Numbered from the stretch's first letter, positions 1-14,801 are shown. The stretch: DNA of 64,000 bases from Gammaproteobacteria bacterium (GCA_013289615.1 JABCZO010000015.1:24204-88203), one strand, 5' to 3'. Notes: generated by a model from the letters alone, not told the origin. Program-made: numbers and translations.

Positions 1-2
1 AC

Positions 3-1307
3 AGCACCTCGGCGCCGGTCGGACCGGGCGATGCCGACATCATGATTTCGCTGCGTGAGGGGCACCGGCGACCCACGGCCGAATACGTACGCATGCTGCG
101 CGCACACCTGCGTGATGAGTTTCCTGGCACCAGCTTCGCCTTTCTGCCGTCCGACATCGTCAATCAGATCCTGAATTTCGGTCTGCCGGCACCGCTCGAT
201 GTGCAGGTGGTGGGCTTCAATATCGAGGGTAACCGCGCCTTTGCCAACACCCTGCTGGCCAGGCTCAGAACCATTCCCGGCGCGGCGGACCTGCGCATCC
301 AGCAGGCTTTCGACTATCCGCAGTTCAATGTGAAAGTGGACCGTACCAACGCCTCGCAGGTCGGACTGACGCAGCAGCAGGTCGCCAGCGACGTGCTGAT
401 ATCGCTCTCGGGCAGCCAGCAGACCGCGCCGACCTACTGGGTCGATACCAGGAGCGGCATCCAGTACAACGTCACCACGCAGGCGCCACAGTATCGACTG
501 GCCTCGCTGCAGGACCTGTCGTCGACGCCGATCACCACCGGCAACGGCGGCCCGCAGCAATTACTGGCCAATCTCGCCAGCATCAGCCGCGGCGTGGGTC
601 CGGCGGTCGTCAGCCATTACAATGCGCGGCCGGTGATCGACATCTACGGCTCGGTCGACGGCACCGACCTGGGTACCGTGGCCAGCGCGGTGCGCAGCAT
701 CGTCGATACGTCCCGGCAAGGGCTGCCGCGCGGCAGCGATCTGATGATTCGCGGGCAAATGGAAACCATGCGCACGTCTTTCAATGGCCTTGCCTACGGT
801 ATGATCGGCGCGGTGGTACTGATCTACCTGCTGATCGTGGTCAACTTCCAGAGCTGGCTCGATCCATTGATCATCATCAGCGCGCTGCCGGCGGCACTGG
901 CAGGCATGGTGTGGATGCTGTTTGTCACCCACACCACTATCAGCGTGCCGGCGCTGATCGGGGCGATCATGTGCCTCGGTGTCGCCACCGCCAACAGCAT
1001 CCTAATCGTGAGCTTTGCGCGCGAACGCATGGATGCCGGATTGAGCGCTGCGGCGGCGGCGCTGGAGGCCGGCTTCGTACGCTTCCGACCGGTGCTGATG
1101 ACGGCGCTGGCGATGATGATCGGCATGTTGCCGATGTCCCTCGGACTCGGAGAAGGAGGCGAGCAGAATGCGCCGCTGGGACGGGCGGTCGTCGGCGGCC
1201 TGCTGTTTGCCACGTTTGCCACGCTGCTGTTCGTGCCGGTGGTGTTTGCCGTCATACACGGCAGATTCACCCAGCCACGGGGCAAGGCTGCCGCCGCGCA
1301 CGCCTAG
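3..1307 (+). CDS. RND efflux transporter, C-terminal part (5'-truncated by window)
   Basis: Inner-membrane proton-driven pump of the RND superfamily (AcrB/HAE1-like). The frame is open from base 3 and the first in-frame ATG at 42 is internal, so the gene starts upstream of the window. About 434 residues remain: a periplasmic porter/docking region, then hydrophobic segments beginning near the motif LIVVNFQSWLDP, and the conserved late-helix motif GEQNAPLGRAVVGG typical of RND pumps. The stop TAG at 1305-1307 is followed 29 bases later by the membrane-fusion gene. In most RND operons the adaptor gene comes first, so the pump-then-adaptor order is less usual. The substrate (drug or metal) cannot be read from this fragment. 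Confidence 0.93.
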   Translation, partial: STSAPVGPGDADIMISLREGHRRPTAEYVRMLRAHLRDEFPGTSFAFLPSDIVNQILNFGLPAPLDVQVVGFNIEGNRAFANTLLARLRTIPGAADLRIQQAFDYPQFNVKVDRTNASQVGLTQQQVASDVLISLSGSQQTAPTYWVDTRSGIQYNVTTQAPQYRLASLQDLSSTPITTGNGGPQQLLANLASISRGVGPAVVSHYNARPVIDIYGSVDGTDLGTVASAVRSIVDTSRQGLPRGSDLMIRGQMETMRTSFNGLAYGMIGAVVLIYLLIVVNFQSWLDPLIIISALPAALAGMVWMLFVTHTTISVPALIGAIMCLGVATANSILIVSFARERMDAGLSAAAAALEAGFVRFRPVLMTALAMMIGMLPMSLGLGEGGEQNAPLGRAVVGGLLFATFATLLFVPVVFAVIHGRFTQPRGKAAAAHA

Positions 1308-1336
1308 AAGTCGACCGCACCGACGACGTCCAACCC

Positions 1337-2491
1337 ATGACCGATACACCCAATGCCCGTGCCGCCGTGCGACGACTCAAGCGGGTCGCGATTTACGTGC
1401 TGGCGGCCGCGATCATCATAGCCGGCTGGGGCATATTCACGCGCGTGCAGACGCGCGCGGCACTCAAGCAGGACGCGGAGCAATCGTCGGTGCCGGTGGT
1501 CATCGTGACCACGGCAAAGCACAGCGACGTCGGCGATGAACTGGTGCTGCCGGGCGACGTGCAGGCCTTTGTCGATGCGCCCATTTATGCGCGCACCAGC
1601 GGTTATCTCAAACGCTGGTACGCGGATATCGGCAAGCACGTCAAAGCCGGCGAGCTGCTGGCGGAAATCGAGACGCCGGAGGTGGATGCGCAGTATCGCC
1701 AGGCCAGGGCCGACCTGGCGACCGCCGATGCCAACAACCGGCTGTCGCAGACAACCAGCCAGCGCTTCCAGGAGCTGCGCAAGACCGGCCTGGTCGCACA
1801 GCAGGACGTCGACAATGCGGTCGGCGATGCCGAAGCCAAGAAGGCGCAGAGCGAATCAGCGCGGCAGAATATGCAGCGCCTGGAGCAGATGCAGGGCTTC
1901 AATCGCATCAGCGCGCCGTTCGATGGCGTCGTGACGGCACGCAAGATCGATGTCGGAGCGCTGGTAACCGAGGGCAGCGCCACTGGCCAGGAACTGTTCC
2001 ACCTCAGCGCGACCAGCCGGCTGCGCGTCTACGTGCAGGTGCCGCAGGCGTATGCGAGCTGGATTACCCCGGGAATGGCGGCCAGTCTGACCACGGTCGA
2101 GCGCCCGGAGCAGCGCCATCCGGCCAAGGTGGTCAGCACATCCCAGTCGATCGACGCGACCACGCGCACCCTGTTGACCGAACTGGACGCGGATAACCCG
2201 AACGGCGAGTTGCTGCCGGGAGCCTACTCGATGGTGCACCTGCCATTGCCGAGCGGGCTGAAGACCTGGCGCGTGCCGTCCAACGCGCTGCTGTTCCGTG
2301 GCGACGGCCTGCACGTCGCCACGGTCGACGCGGACAATAATGTGCAGCTGAACACCGTCACCATCGGCCGCGATTATGGCGCCATCGTGGAGATCCTGAG
2401 CGGCGTCGATGCGCAGGACCGGATCATCCTGAATCCGCCGGATTCCATACTGCCCGGCACCCCGGTCAGGGTGCGCGCCGACCAGCCCTAG
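1337..2491 (+). CDS. RND periplasmic adaptor (membrane fusion protein, HlyD/AcrA family)
   Basis: 384-residue adaptor that would link the preceding RND pump to an outer-membrane channel. A single N-terminal membrane segment (about residues 17-36, VAIYVLAAAIIIAGW) anchors it. A lipoyl/barrel-sandwich half follows with the motif RTSGYLKRWYADIGKHVKAG, then an alpha-hairpin (about 115-180), the second barrel half (FDGVVTARKIDVGALV) and beta-barrel/membrane-proximal domains. I chose the ATG at 1337 because the frame upstream of it overlaps the pump gene and reads as low-complexity shadow. No outer-membrane factor gene follows; the next gene is on the other strand. Confidence 0.92.
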   Translation: MTDTPNARAAVRRLKRVAIYVLAAAIIIAGWGIFTRVQTRAALKQDAEQSSVPVVIVTTAKHSDVGDELVLPGDVQAFVDAPIYARTSGYLKRWYADIGKHVKAGELLAEIETPEVDAQYRQARADLATADANNRLSQTTSQRFQELRKTGLVAQQDVDNAVGDAEAKKAQSESARQNMQRLEQMQGFNRISAPFDGVVTARKIDVGALVTEGSATGQELFHLSATSRLRVYVQVPQAYASWITPGMAASLTTVERPEQRHPAKVVSTSQSIDATTRTLLTELDADNPNGELLPGAYSMVHLPLPSGLKTWRVPSNALLFRGDGLHVATVDADNNVQLNTVTIGRDYGAIVEILSGVDAQDRIILNPPDSILPGTPVRVRADQP

Positions 2492-2538
2492 CGCGGCGCT
2501 GCCGCTCGCGCCGTCGCCGCGCCTCGGGTTGCTGGCGT

Positions 2539-3735
2539 TTAAGGCTTGGAGTGATCGCCGTTGTTTTGCTTGAACGCCGCCACGAAGGCGCGCGCGAACG
2601 CTTCGGCAAACAGGTGCGGGAATTTGCCCGAGTGCATGTCGGTGATGCTGCGAAAACGCGCCGCCAGACCCGAGGAGTCGGGGCTGCCGGCGTCCGCGCC
2701 GCTGGCACGGCCATCGATCTGGGCCAGCGCCCTGGGGTCGAGGCGGGCAAGGAATTCGCCGAGCGCGATGTGCAGCGCGCGCATGGTGGCCAGATCGTGG
2801 CGGCGCGTGCTGGCGAGCATGTCGCGCACCCACTGCACCGCGTCGAGGTCGCGGCGGTCGTGACCGATCATCAGCCGCAGCAACAGATCGTCCACCGGCA
2901 GGCCGGTGAGGCCGATGTGTTGCGGATCCTCCTTGCCGACCTGGATATGGGTCTGCTCGCGGATCTCGCGCTGTGCCAGCGCCAGGCCCTTCAGGCCCAG
3001 CAGCGCCTCACGCAGCAGCACGCCCGCCAGTTGCAGCATGCGTGCCGCCGCGTCCGCCGGCAGCTGCTTGACATCGATGCCCGCGCCGCGACAGAACGCC
3101 TCGATGCCTGCGGCATTCTCGGCCGAGCGATCGGCCAGGCGCGGCTCGCGCCGTGCCGCTGCCGGCGCCCGCAGCTCGGCCGGTGCCGAGCGCTGGCCGC
3201 TGTCGAAAGCCAGCAGACCGGCATCCTGGGTCAGCATCGACTGGCCGAAGGCGTCCACGGCGCCCATGCGATTGCCGGGCGATGCGTCCGGCAGCAGCAG
3301 GTCGCGCACGTTCAGTTCGACGCCGATATCGCCGCGCGACACAATCGAGTTGGCGGTCAGCGGATCGGGCGCGATGGGAAAGATCGAACTCGCCTCCGGC
3401 GCCTCGCCGCGCTCGGTATCGATGCTGACGGACATCTCATAGTCGCCCATGCGCAGGCGATCGCCGTCGCGCAGCGGGTAGGGTGCGCGCCGGCCGATCG
3501 GTACCGTGCCGTCGTTCACGTACACGCCGTTGGTGCTGGTATCGAGCAGGTAGTAGGCGCCGTCGCGGAACTGTACGCGCGCGTGGTGGGCCGACAGATA
3601 GCGTTGCGGATCGGGCAACACCCAGTCGTTGTCGTGGGCGCGGCCGATGCCGCCGCCGCCGACACCCAAGACGATGCTGCCGCCCCGGCCGGGCTGGCTG
3701 CGCTGGTCGTCTACGATGGTCAGCTTCAGGGCCAT
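2539..3735 (-). CDS. tagH: type VI secretion-associated FHA domain protein TagH
   Basis: 398-residue protein with an N-terminal forkhead-associated phosphothreonine-binding domain (about residues 15-105; motifs GGGIGRAHDNDWVLPD and LDTSTNGVYVND). Its C-terminal domain is typical of TagH and ends with a motif like ITDMHSGKFPHLFAEAFARA. In T6SS clusters TagH partners act in threonine-phosphorylation control of assembly. The start MALKLTIVDD at 3735 is preferred over the upstream ATG because the extra 21 residues are arginine-rich and precede the FHA fold. No other T6SS gene is in the window, so this is either an orphan or belongs to a split locus. Its genes are divergent from the DUF1820-purL pair. 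Confidence 0.85.
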   Translation of the reverse strand: MALKLTIVDDQRSQPGRGGSIVLGVGGGGIGRAHDNDWVLPDPQRYLSAHHARVQFRDGAYYLLDTSTNGVYVNDGTVPIGRRAPYPLRDGDRLRMGDYEMSVSIDTERGEAPEASSIFPIAPDPLTANSIVSRGDIGVELNVRDLLLPDASPGNRMGAVDAFGQSMLTQDAGLLAFDSGQRSAPAELRAPAAARREPRLADRSAENAAGIEAFCRGAGIDVKQLPADAAARMLQLAGVLLREALLGLKGLALAQREIREQTHIQVGKEDPQHIGLTGLPVDDLLLRLMIGHDRRDLDAVQWVRDMLASTRRHDLATMRALHIALGEFLARLDPRALAQIDGRASGADAGSPDSSGLAARFRSITDMHSGKFPHLFAEAFARAFVAAFKQNNGDHSKP

Positions 3736-3768
3736 ATGAACAGCTCTAGGTTCGGTTCCCGGACGCCA

Positions 3769-3774
3769 TATAAT
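3769..3774 (+). promoter_or_regulatory. probable sigma-70 -10 box (TATAAT) for the DUF1820-purL unit
   Basis: A perfect TATAAT lies in the tagH/DUF1820 divergent gap, placing a start of transcription near 3781 and a leader of about 60 bases before the ATG at 3840. The -35 position, about 3746-3751 at 17-base spacing (CTAGGT), matches consensus poorly, so this is a tentative call. Confidence 0.4.
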
Positions 3775-3839
3775 AGGCCTGCGGCGGCTCCTGAGCATTG
3801 CGCCGGGTAAAAATAGCCTGACTCACCGAAAATTCAACG

Positions 3840-4186
3840 ATGCCATCGAACCATATCTTTAAGGTCATGTTTGTAAACCAGGGCAAGGTTTACGAGGTCT
3901 ATGCGCGCAAGGTCAGTCACGGCTCGCTGTTCGGTTTCGTGGAAATCGAGGAGCTGGTGTTTGGCGAGCGCTCCTCGGTGGTGGTGGATCCGGGCGAGGA
4001 GCGCATCAAGAGCGAATTTGCCGGCGTCAAGCGCAGCTTCCTGCCGCTGCATTCTGTGCTTCGCATCGATGAGGTGCGCAAGCAGGGAGTCAGCAAGATC
4101 GTCGCGCTCGAGGGCGGCAACGTGGCGCATTTTCCCACGCCGCTGCTGCCGCCGTCGGCCATGGACCCGGGGCCAAAAAAAACTTG

Positions 4187-4187
<1 letters not shown>
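3840..4187 (+). CDS. DUF1820 family protein
   Basis: 115-residue soluble protein matching the DUF1820 pattern ([48 protein letters not shown]). The family is small, common in gammaproteobacteria, and has no established biochemical function. The length is typical. Its stop TGA shares one base with the purL start (TGATG at 4185-4189), so the two are probably translationally coupled. An A8 run at 4175-4182 lies just before the stop and encodes two lysines. I infer co-regulation with purine synthesis only from this overlap. Confidence 0.85.
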
Positions 4188-8110
<3,923 letters not shown>

Positions 8111-8150
8111 GCCACACGCAGCAGGCCCGGCCGCCGAGCGTGCTCGCCAA

Positions 8151-8888
8151 TCAGCCTTCGATGCGGCTGCTTTCGAGCGAATTGCTGTGGGTATCGGGGC
8201 TGCGGGCGTTGCGCCCGGCTTCGTCGGAGAAGAAGCGACGGACCACCATCGCCTGCTGCAGGCGTCCCTTGCGCACATAGGTCTGGTACAGCAGGTCCTT
8301 CATCACCTCGAGCAGCAGACCGGCCTGATCGTCGTCGAGCATCGGTACGCCCGGCGCCGGATCCGCATCGGTGCCGAAGATCACGCGCTTGATCAACGCG
8401 AAGCTGGCGGCATCGACCTGCGCCATGTCGCGCACCTCATTGAGTTCGTCGAAGATACGCAGCCTGCCGGCTTCGCCGCCGTCGGCGAACACGGCCTGCA
8501 TGGTGCGCCGGCACAGCGTCGCGAAGCCGTTGAAGGCGCCGTGCGAGTAGCACAGCAACGCCTCGCGGAACATCGTCTCCACCTCCTCGGTCAGATAGGT
8601 GAAGCTGAATTTCTCCTTCGGGCGTTCGATCTCGGTGAACTGCGGCGACAGCTCGATGCGCGCCGGGCCGAAGTTGCGCACATTGGAGCGCAGGAAGATC
8701 GGCGAATTGCAGGCGTCGCATCGAAACACGAGGCCGACCTGTTTCGGGCGCGTGGCACTCAGATCGGAAAAGCGCGGCACCGCCTGGGGGGTCAGGTGCG
8801 AGTGCACCAGGCAATGCGGACAGGTCAGCGCAAGGCTTGTAGCCTGCTCCTGGTGCAGTCTATCGCTGGTATCTATATAGACCGACAT
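8151..8888 (-). CDS. DUF4145-like protein with zinc ribbon
   Basis: 245-residue soluble protein. An N-terminal CPHC...CDAC pair (about residues 23-61) suggests a zinc ribbon. The rest is helical, and the segment ALLCYSHGAFNGFATLCRRT resembles the core of DUF4145, a domain found alone and in some restriction or defence proteins. The start MSVYIDTSD at 8888 is chosen because the reading frame upstream runs arginine-rich into the ettA gene. It converges with purL across a 40-base gap. The upstream gap to ettA holds a direct repeat CCGGACATAA at 8981-8990 and 8994-9003. Function is unknown and the family call is from pattern only. Confidence 0.7.
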   Translation of the reverse strand: MSVYIDTSDRLHQEQATSLALTCPHCLVHSHLTPQAVPRFSDLSATRPKQVGLVFRCDACNSPIFLRSNVRNFGPARIELSPQFTEIERPKEKFSFTYLTEEVETMFREALLCYSHGAFNGFATLCRRTMQAVFADGGEAGRLRIFDELNEVRDMAQVDAASFALIKRVIFGTDADPAPGVPMLDDDQAGLLLEVMKDLLYQTYVRKGRLQQAMVVRRFFSDEAGRNARSPDTHSNSLESSRIEG

Positions 8889-9016
8889 CGTGGCGCTTCT
8901 GATGAAACCGCACCACCAGTGTAGCCGAATGGCGACACAGTGGCACGGCGCTGGCGCGCTGCTAGCAGCGCCCAGCACGTCCGGACATAACGACCGGACA
9001 TAATCAGCGCTGCCGC

Positions 9017-10690
9017 TCAGCCGGTCAGGCGCCGGTACTTCAGCCGATGCGGCTGCGCGGCGTCCTCGCCGCGCCGGTGCTTGAGGTCGGCGACGTACTC
9101 CTGGTAGTTGCCCTCGAACCAGACCACCTCGGAATCGCCTTCGAACGCAATGATGTGGGTCGCGATGCGATCGAGGAACCAGCGGTCGTGCGAGATCACG
9201 GCGGCGCACCCCGGGAAATTCAGCAGCGCATCCTCCAGCGCGCGCAGGGTCTCGATATCCAGATCGTTCGTGGGTTCGTCCAGCAGCAGCACATTGCCGC
9301 CGGCGCGCAGTACCTTGGCGAGGTGCACGCGATTGCGTTCGCCGCCCGACAGCTCGCCGATCAGCTGCTGCTGCTGCGTGCCCTTGAAATTGAAGCGGCC
9401 GACGTAGCTGCGCGACGGCGTCTCGTAGCTGTCTATCTTGATGATGTCCTGGCCGCCGGAGATCTCCGCCCAGACGCTCTTGCTGTCGTCGAGCGTCTGC
9501 CGGGACTGATCGACATAGGCGAGCTTCACCGTCGGGCTGATGCGTATTTCACCGGCATCGGCCGTCTCGACACCGGTGAGCATGCGAAACAGCGTGGTCT
9601 TGCCGGCGCCGTTTGGCCCGATGATGCCGACGATGCCGCCGCGCGGTAAAGTGAAATCGAGGTTGTCGATCAGCAGCCGATCGCCGAACGCCTTGCGCAG
9701 GCCCTTGACCTCGATCACCAGATCGCCCAGCCGCGGGCCGGGCGGGATATAGATCTCATTGGTCTCGTTGCGTTCCTGGTACTCCCGGGAGGCCAGCTCA
9801 TCGTAACGCGCCAGGCGCGCCTTGCTCTTGGCCTGGCGTGCCTTCGGATTGGCGCGCACCCATTCGAGCTCGCGCGCCAGCGTCTTGCGCAGCGCGTCGC
9901 GCTCGCGCTCCTCGAGCGCGAGGCGCTTCTCCTTCTGATCGAGCCACGAGGAGTAGTTGCCCTGCCATGGAATTCCATGGCCGCGGTCCAGCTCGAGGAT
10001 CCACTTGGCGACATTGTCGAGAAAGTAGCGGTCGTGGGTCACGGCGACCACGGTGCTCGGATATTCCTCCAGGTAGCGCTCGAGCCAGGCGACCGACTCG
10101 GCATCCAGGTGATTGGTCGGTTCATCGAGCAGCAGCATGTCCGGTTGCGACAGCAGCAGCCGGCACAGCGACACGCGACGCTTCTCGCCGCCCGAGAGCT
10201 GGCCGATCTTCGCCTCCCATGGCGGCAGCCGCAGCGCGTCGGCGGCAATTTCCAGCTTGCGTCCGAGTTCCCAACCGCCGGCAGCTTCGATCGCGTCCTG
10301 CAGTCTTGCCTGTTCCTCGAGCAGCTTGTTCATCTGCTCGTCCTCCATCGGCTCGGCGAACTGCTCGCTGATCTGGTTGAAGCGCTCGAGCAATGCGAAG
10401 CTGCCGCCAACGCCCTCCATCACCACGCTGCGCACGTCCTTGTCCGGATCTAGCTCCGGTTCCTGCGGCAGGAACCCGACCTTGATCCCCGGTTGCGGCC
10501 GCGCCTCCCCGTCGATGCCGGTATCAAGGCCGGCCATGATCCGCAACAGCGTGGATTTGCCCGAACCGTTCAGGCCGAGCACTCCGATCTTGGCCCCGGG
10601 GAAAAACGACAGGCTGATGTCGCGCAGGATGACGCGCTTGGGGGGCACGATCTTCGAGACCCGATTCATGGTGTAGATGTATTGCGCCAT
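9017..10690 (-). CDS. ettA: energy-dependent translational throttle protein EttA (ABC-F ATPase)
   Basis: 557-residue soluble ABC-F protein with two ATPase cassettes (Walker A GLNGSGKST and GPNGAGKTT, signatures LSGGEKRR and LSGGERNR) joined by an arm/linker. There are no membrane segments. EttA binds the ribosomal E site and gates early elongation according to the ATP/ADP ratio. The start MAQYIYTMNRVSK matches the family N-terminus, and length matches the 555-residue E. coli protein. The gene is divergent from the histone-deacetylase-family gene. Confidence 0.97.
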   Translation of the reverse strand: MAQYIYTMNRVSKIVPPKRVILRDISLSFFPGAKIGVLGLNGSGKSTLLRIMAGLDTGIDGEARPQPGIKVGFLPQEPELDPDKDVRSVVMEGVGGSFALLERFNQISEQFAEPMEDEQMNKLLEEQARLQDAIEAAGGWELGRKLEIAADALRLPPWEAKIGQLSGGEKRRVSLCRLLLSQPDMLLLDEPTNHLDAESVAWLERYLEEYPSTVVAVTHDRYFLDNVAKWILELDRGHGIPWQGNYSSWLDQKEKRLALEERERDALRKTLARELEWVRANPKARQAKSKARLARYDELASREYQERNETNEIYIPPGPRLGDLVIEVKGLRKAFGDRLLIDNLDFTLPRGGIVGIIGPNGAGKTTLFRMLTGVETADAGEIRISPTVKLAYVDQSRQTLDDSKSVWAEISGGQDIIKIDSYETPSRSYVGRFNFKGTQQQQLIGELSGGERNRVHLAKVLRAGGNVLLLDEPTNDLDIETLRALEDALLNFPGCAAVISHDRWFLDRIATHIIAFEGDSEVVWFEGNYQEYVADLKHRRGEDAAQPHRLKYRRLTG

Positions 10691-10816
10691 AGGGAGCCAG
10701 TTCAGCCGCTGCAAGGGGGGGCGCATTATCGATGAACGCCCCGGTGCGGTGCTACTGCGGTGTGATATCTTGAGGCGGTCTGCAGTGTCGCAGGCTCAAA
10801 ACCCGAAACGTAGCGC

Positions 10817-11773
10817 TTGAACGCCACAAGCCCTGAGGTTGCAGTCGTGCTCGGCGAGCAGCTGGCTCGCTACGGCTTCGGCGATGGCCACCCGTTCGGT
10901 CCGGACCGCCACGGCGTGTTCGTGCGCGAGTTCGAGCAGCGCGGTCTGCCCGAGCACGTCGCGCTGCTGGAACCGCGCGACGCCAGCGAGGCGGAACTGC
11001 TGCTGTTCCATACGCCCGAGTACGTGCAGTTCGTCATGGAGCGCTCGCAGGCCGGCAGCGGCTGGCTGGACGCGGGCGATACACCCGCGTTTCGCGGCGT
11101 ATTCGAGGCGGCAGCGTGCGTGGTCGGATCGAGCCTTACCGCGGCCGACTGGATCATGCACGGCTTGCGCCGGCGCGCCTTTGTCCCGATCGCCGGCCTG
11201 CATCACGCGGCCCGCGACCGGGCCGCCGGATTCTGCGTCTTCAACGACTGCGGCGTGGTGGTCGAGCATCTGCGGCGCGCCTACGGCCTGTCGCGTATCG
11301 CCTATGTCGACGTCGATGCGCATCACGGCGACGGCGTCTATTACGCCTTCGACGATGACCCCGAGCTGATCTTTGCGGATCTGCACGAGAGCGGCCATAC
11401 GCTGTATCCGGGCACCGGCTCGGACGCCGAGATCGGCCGCGGCGCGGCCGCGGGCACCAAGCTCAATGTGCCGCTTGAGGCTGGCGCCGGCGACGCGGAG
11501 TTCGACCTGGTATGGCCGGCCATGCTGGCCCACGTGGAGCGCTACGCGCCGGCATTCGTGATTCTGCAGTGCGGGGCCGACAGCGTCGGCGGCGATCCGA
11601 TCACGCATCTGAAGCTCACCAGCGCCTGCCACGCGCGCGCGGCGCGCGAGCTGTGCCTGCTGGCCGATCGGCTCGGCCATGGCCGGGTACTGGCATTGGG
11701 CGGCGGCGGCTATGATCGCGGTAATATCGCCCGTACCTGGTGCGGCGTGGTGCAGGCGCTGCTCGCCGCCTGA
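10817..11773 (+). CDS. histone deacetylase family protein (zinc amidohydrolase)
   Basis: 318-residue member of the arginase/deacetylase fold, related to acetylpolyamine amidohydrolases and acetoin-utilisation AcuC-type proteins. Catalytic features are intact: the HHAARDRAAGFC segment with the His pair, DVDAHHGDG (about residues 164-172) with zinc ligands, and QCGADSVGGDP with the third zinc Asp, then GGGGYDRGN. The predicted reaction is removal of an acetyl or acyl group from an amine such as acetylpolyamine or lysine; the substrate is not readable. The start is a TTG at 10817 with no clear ribosome site, and a GTG at 10844 is an alternative. Confidence 0.88.
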   Translation: MNATSPEVAVVLGEQLARYGFGDGHPFGPDRHGVFVREFEQRGLPEHVALLEPRDASEAELLLFHTPEYVQFVMERSQAGSGWLDAGDTPAFRGVFEAAACVVGSSLTAADWIMHGLRRRAFVPIAGLHHAARDRAAGFCVFNDCGVVVEHLRRAYGLSRIAYVDVDAHHGDGVYYAFDDDPELIFADLHESGHTLYPGTGSDAEIGRGAAAGTKLNVPLEAGAGDAEFDLVWPAMLAHVERYAPAFVILQCGADSVGGDPITHLKLTSACHARAARELCLLADRLGHGRVLALGGGGYDRGNIARTWCGVVQALLAA

Positions 11774-11805
11774 GCCGCCCGGCGCCCGAAGTCGACCTGT
11801 TCGGG

Positions 11806-11811
11806 TACAAT
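11806..11811 (+). promoter_or_regulatory. possible -10 box (TACAAT) for glyA-nrdR-rib genes
   Basis: TACAAT lies 51 bases upstream of the glyA ATG in the 88-base gap after the deacetylase gene. The region 17 bases upstream has no good -35 match, so the call rests on the -10 and the context alone. A ribosome site AAAGG lies before the glyA start. Confidence 0.33.
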
Positions 11812-11861
11812 CCCGCGCCTTTCCGCTCGTTTTGAGCATAACCACGAAAGGTAGTTGAGTC

Positions 11862-13118
<1,257 letters not shown>

Positions 13119-13137
13119 ATCCTGACCCGGGAAGTCG

Positions 13138-13668
13138 ATGCATTGCCCCTTCTGCGGCCACGTCGAGACCAAGGTTACCGATTCACGGCTGGCCGCCGAT
13201 GGCGGACAGATCCGGCGCCGGCGCGAGTGCCTGAGCTGCGGCGAGCGCTTCACGACGTTTGAGACCGCCGAGCTGCTGATGCCGCGTGTGATCAAGAGCG
13301 ACGGCAGCCGCGAACCCTTCGACGAGCGCAAGCTCGCGCACGGCATGATCAAGGCGCTGGAGAAGCGTCCGGTGAGCGCCGAGGCGATCGAGCAGGCCGT
13401 GAGCCGCATCTGCCACAAGCTGCGCGTGTTCGGCGAACGCGAAGTGCCCGCCCGCACCATCGGCGAGTTCGTGATGGAGGAACTGCGCCACCTGGATGAA
13501 GTCGGCTACGTGCGCTTCGCGTCGGTATATCGCAGCTTCCAGGACGCGGAAGCGTTTCGCGACGAGGTCGAGCGCCTGCGCCACCACCGGCGCCGGCGCG
13601 AAGAGAAGCGCGACTCGGACCAGCTGCCGCTGCTGCCTGGCGACCCTGCAACCTTGAAATCCAAATGA
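13138..13668 (+). CDS. nrdR: transcriptional repressor NrdR
   Basis: 176-residue regulator of ribonucleotide reductase genes. The N-terminal zinc ribbon has ligands Cys3, Cys6, Cys31 and Cys34. It is followed by an ATP-cone (about 49-139), which senses ATP/dATP. The C-terminus is slightly longer than usual and basic ([11 protein letters not shown]). It overlaps ribD by four bases (ATGA at 13665-13668), so they are probably translationally coupled. The nrdR-ribD pairing is conserved across many bacteria. Confidence 0.97.
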   Translation: MHCPFCGHVETKVTDSRLAADGGQIRRRRECLSCGERFTTFETAELLMPRVIKSDGSREPFDERKLAHGMIKALEKRPVSAEAIEQAVSRICHKLRVFGEREVPARTIGEFVMEELRHLDEVGYVRFASVYRSFQDAEAFRDEVERLRHHRRRREEKRDSDQLPLLPGDPATLKSK

Positions 13669-14795
13669 TGGATGCGCGTGCCGACAGCGTCACCGCCCAG
13701 GACGAGTGCGATGCGCGTTACATGCGCCGTGCGCTCGAACTGGCGGCACGCGGCCTGTATACGACCGACCCGAATCCGCGTGTCGGCTGCGTGCTGGTGC
13801 GTGACGGACGCGTGCTCGGGGAAGGCTGGCACGAGCGCGCCGGCGAAGCGCACGCCGAAGTCAACGCGCTGCGCGCGGCCGGCGATGCAGCCCAGGGCGC
13901 CACCGCCTATGTGACGCTCGAGCCCTGCTCCCACACCGGCCGCACGCCGCCGTGCACGCAGGCGCTGATCGGCGCGCGTATCGGTCGCGTGGTGTACGCG
14001 AGCGCCGATCCGAACCCGCTGGTCAACGGTGCCGGCATCGCGGCATTGCGAGCCGCCGGCATCGACACCGTCGGTGAGGTGCTGGCGGCCGAGTCGCGCG
14101 CGCTCAATCCGGGGTACTTCAAGCGCATGCGCACCGGCCTGCCGTGGCTGCGGGTCAAGCTCGGAGCGAGTCTCGACGGCCGCACCGCGCTCGCCAATGG
14201 AGCCAGTCGCTGGGTGACCGGGCCGGCGGCGCGTCAGGACGCGCAGCGCTTCCGCGCCCGCAGTTCCGTGGTGCTCAGTAGCAGCGGCACCGTGCTGGCC
14301 GACGACCCGGCACTGAATGTGCGCATCGACGGCGCGACCCGCCAGCCGCTGCGCGCCGTGCTCGACACCGACCTGCGGGTACCGCCGCAGGCACGCATGT
14401 TCGACCGTGAAGGTCCGGCGCTGGTGTTCACCGCCAGCACCGATGCCGCGCGGCGCGCCGAACTGGAGCGCCGCGGCGTACGCATCGAGACCGTGGCGCG
14501 CGCCGCGCACGGTGGACTGGAACTCGAACCGGTGCTGCGCCGGCTGGCGCAGCTCTCGGCAAATGAAATCTGGGTCGAGGCCGGCGCGCGACTCGCCGGT
14601 GCGCTGCTGCGCGCGCGTCTGGTCGATGAGTTCATCGTCTATCTGGCGCCGAGCCTGCTCGGGCCCACGGCCAGGGCGCTGGTGGAGTTGCCCGAAATCA
14701 CGCAGCTCGAGCAGCGCATGCGCCTGGAGTTCACCGAATGCAAGCCGATCGGGCCGGACCTGCGCCTGACGGCGCTGCCACTCGCACCGGCCTAG
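13665..14795 (+). CDS. ribD: bifunctional diaminohydroxyphosphoribosylaminopyrimidine deaminase / 5-amino-6-(5-phosphoribosylamino)uracil reductase
   Basis: 376-residue bifunctional riboflavin enzyme catalysing the second and third steps after GTP cyclohydrolase II. The N-terminal cytidine-deaminase-like domain holds zinc ligands and the catalytic Glu in HAEVNAL (His63, Glu65) and in [11 protein letters not shown] (Cys88, Cys97). The C-terminal part (about 150-376) is the NADPH-dependent reductase, beginning [16 protein letters not shown]. The ATG at 13665 overlaps nrdR; a second ATG follows directly at 13668. Confidence 0.97.
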   Translation: MMDARADSVTAQDECDARYMRRALELAARGLYTTDPNPRVGCVLVRDGRVLGEGWHERAGEAHAEVNALRAAGDAAQGATAYVTLEPCSHTGRTPPCTQALIGARIGRVVYASADPNPLVNGAGIAALRAAGIDTVGEVLAAESRALNPGYFKRMRTGLPWLRVKLGASLDGRTALANGASRWVTGPAARQDAQRFRARSSVVLSSSGTVLADDPALNVRIDGATRQPLRAVLDTDLRVPPQARMFDREGPALVFTASTDAARRAELERRGVRIETVARAAHGGLELEPVLRRLAQLSANEIWVEAGARLAGALLRARLVDEFIVYLAPSLLGPTARALVELPEITQLEQRMRLEFTECKPIGPDLRLTALPLAPA

Positions 14796-14801
14796 AAGCG
14801 C

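Noticed and set aside
911..1336. 142-codon extension of the membrane-fusion gene upstream of 1337
   Set aside because: It overlaps the RND pump in another frame and is low-complexity; the family N-terminus begins at 1337.
4175..4182. A8 run before the DUF1820 stop as a possible slippage site fusing it to purL
   Set aside because: The TGATG overlap explains coupling, and both proteins are complete in their own frames.
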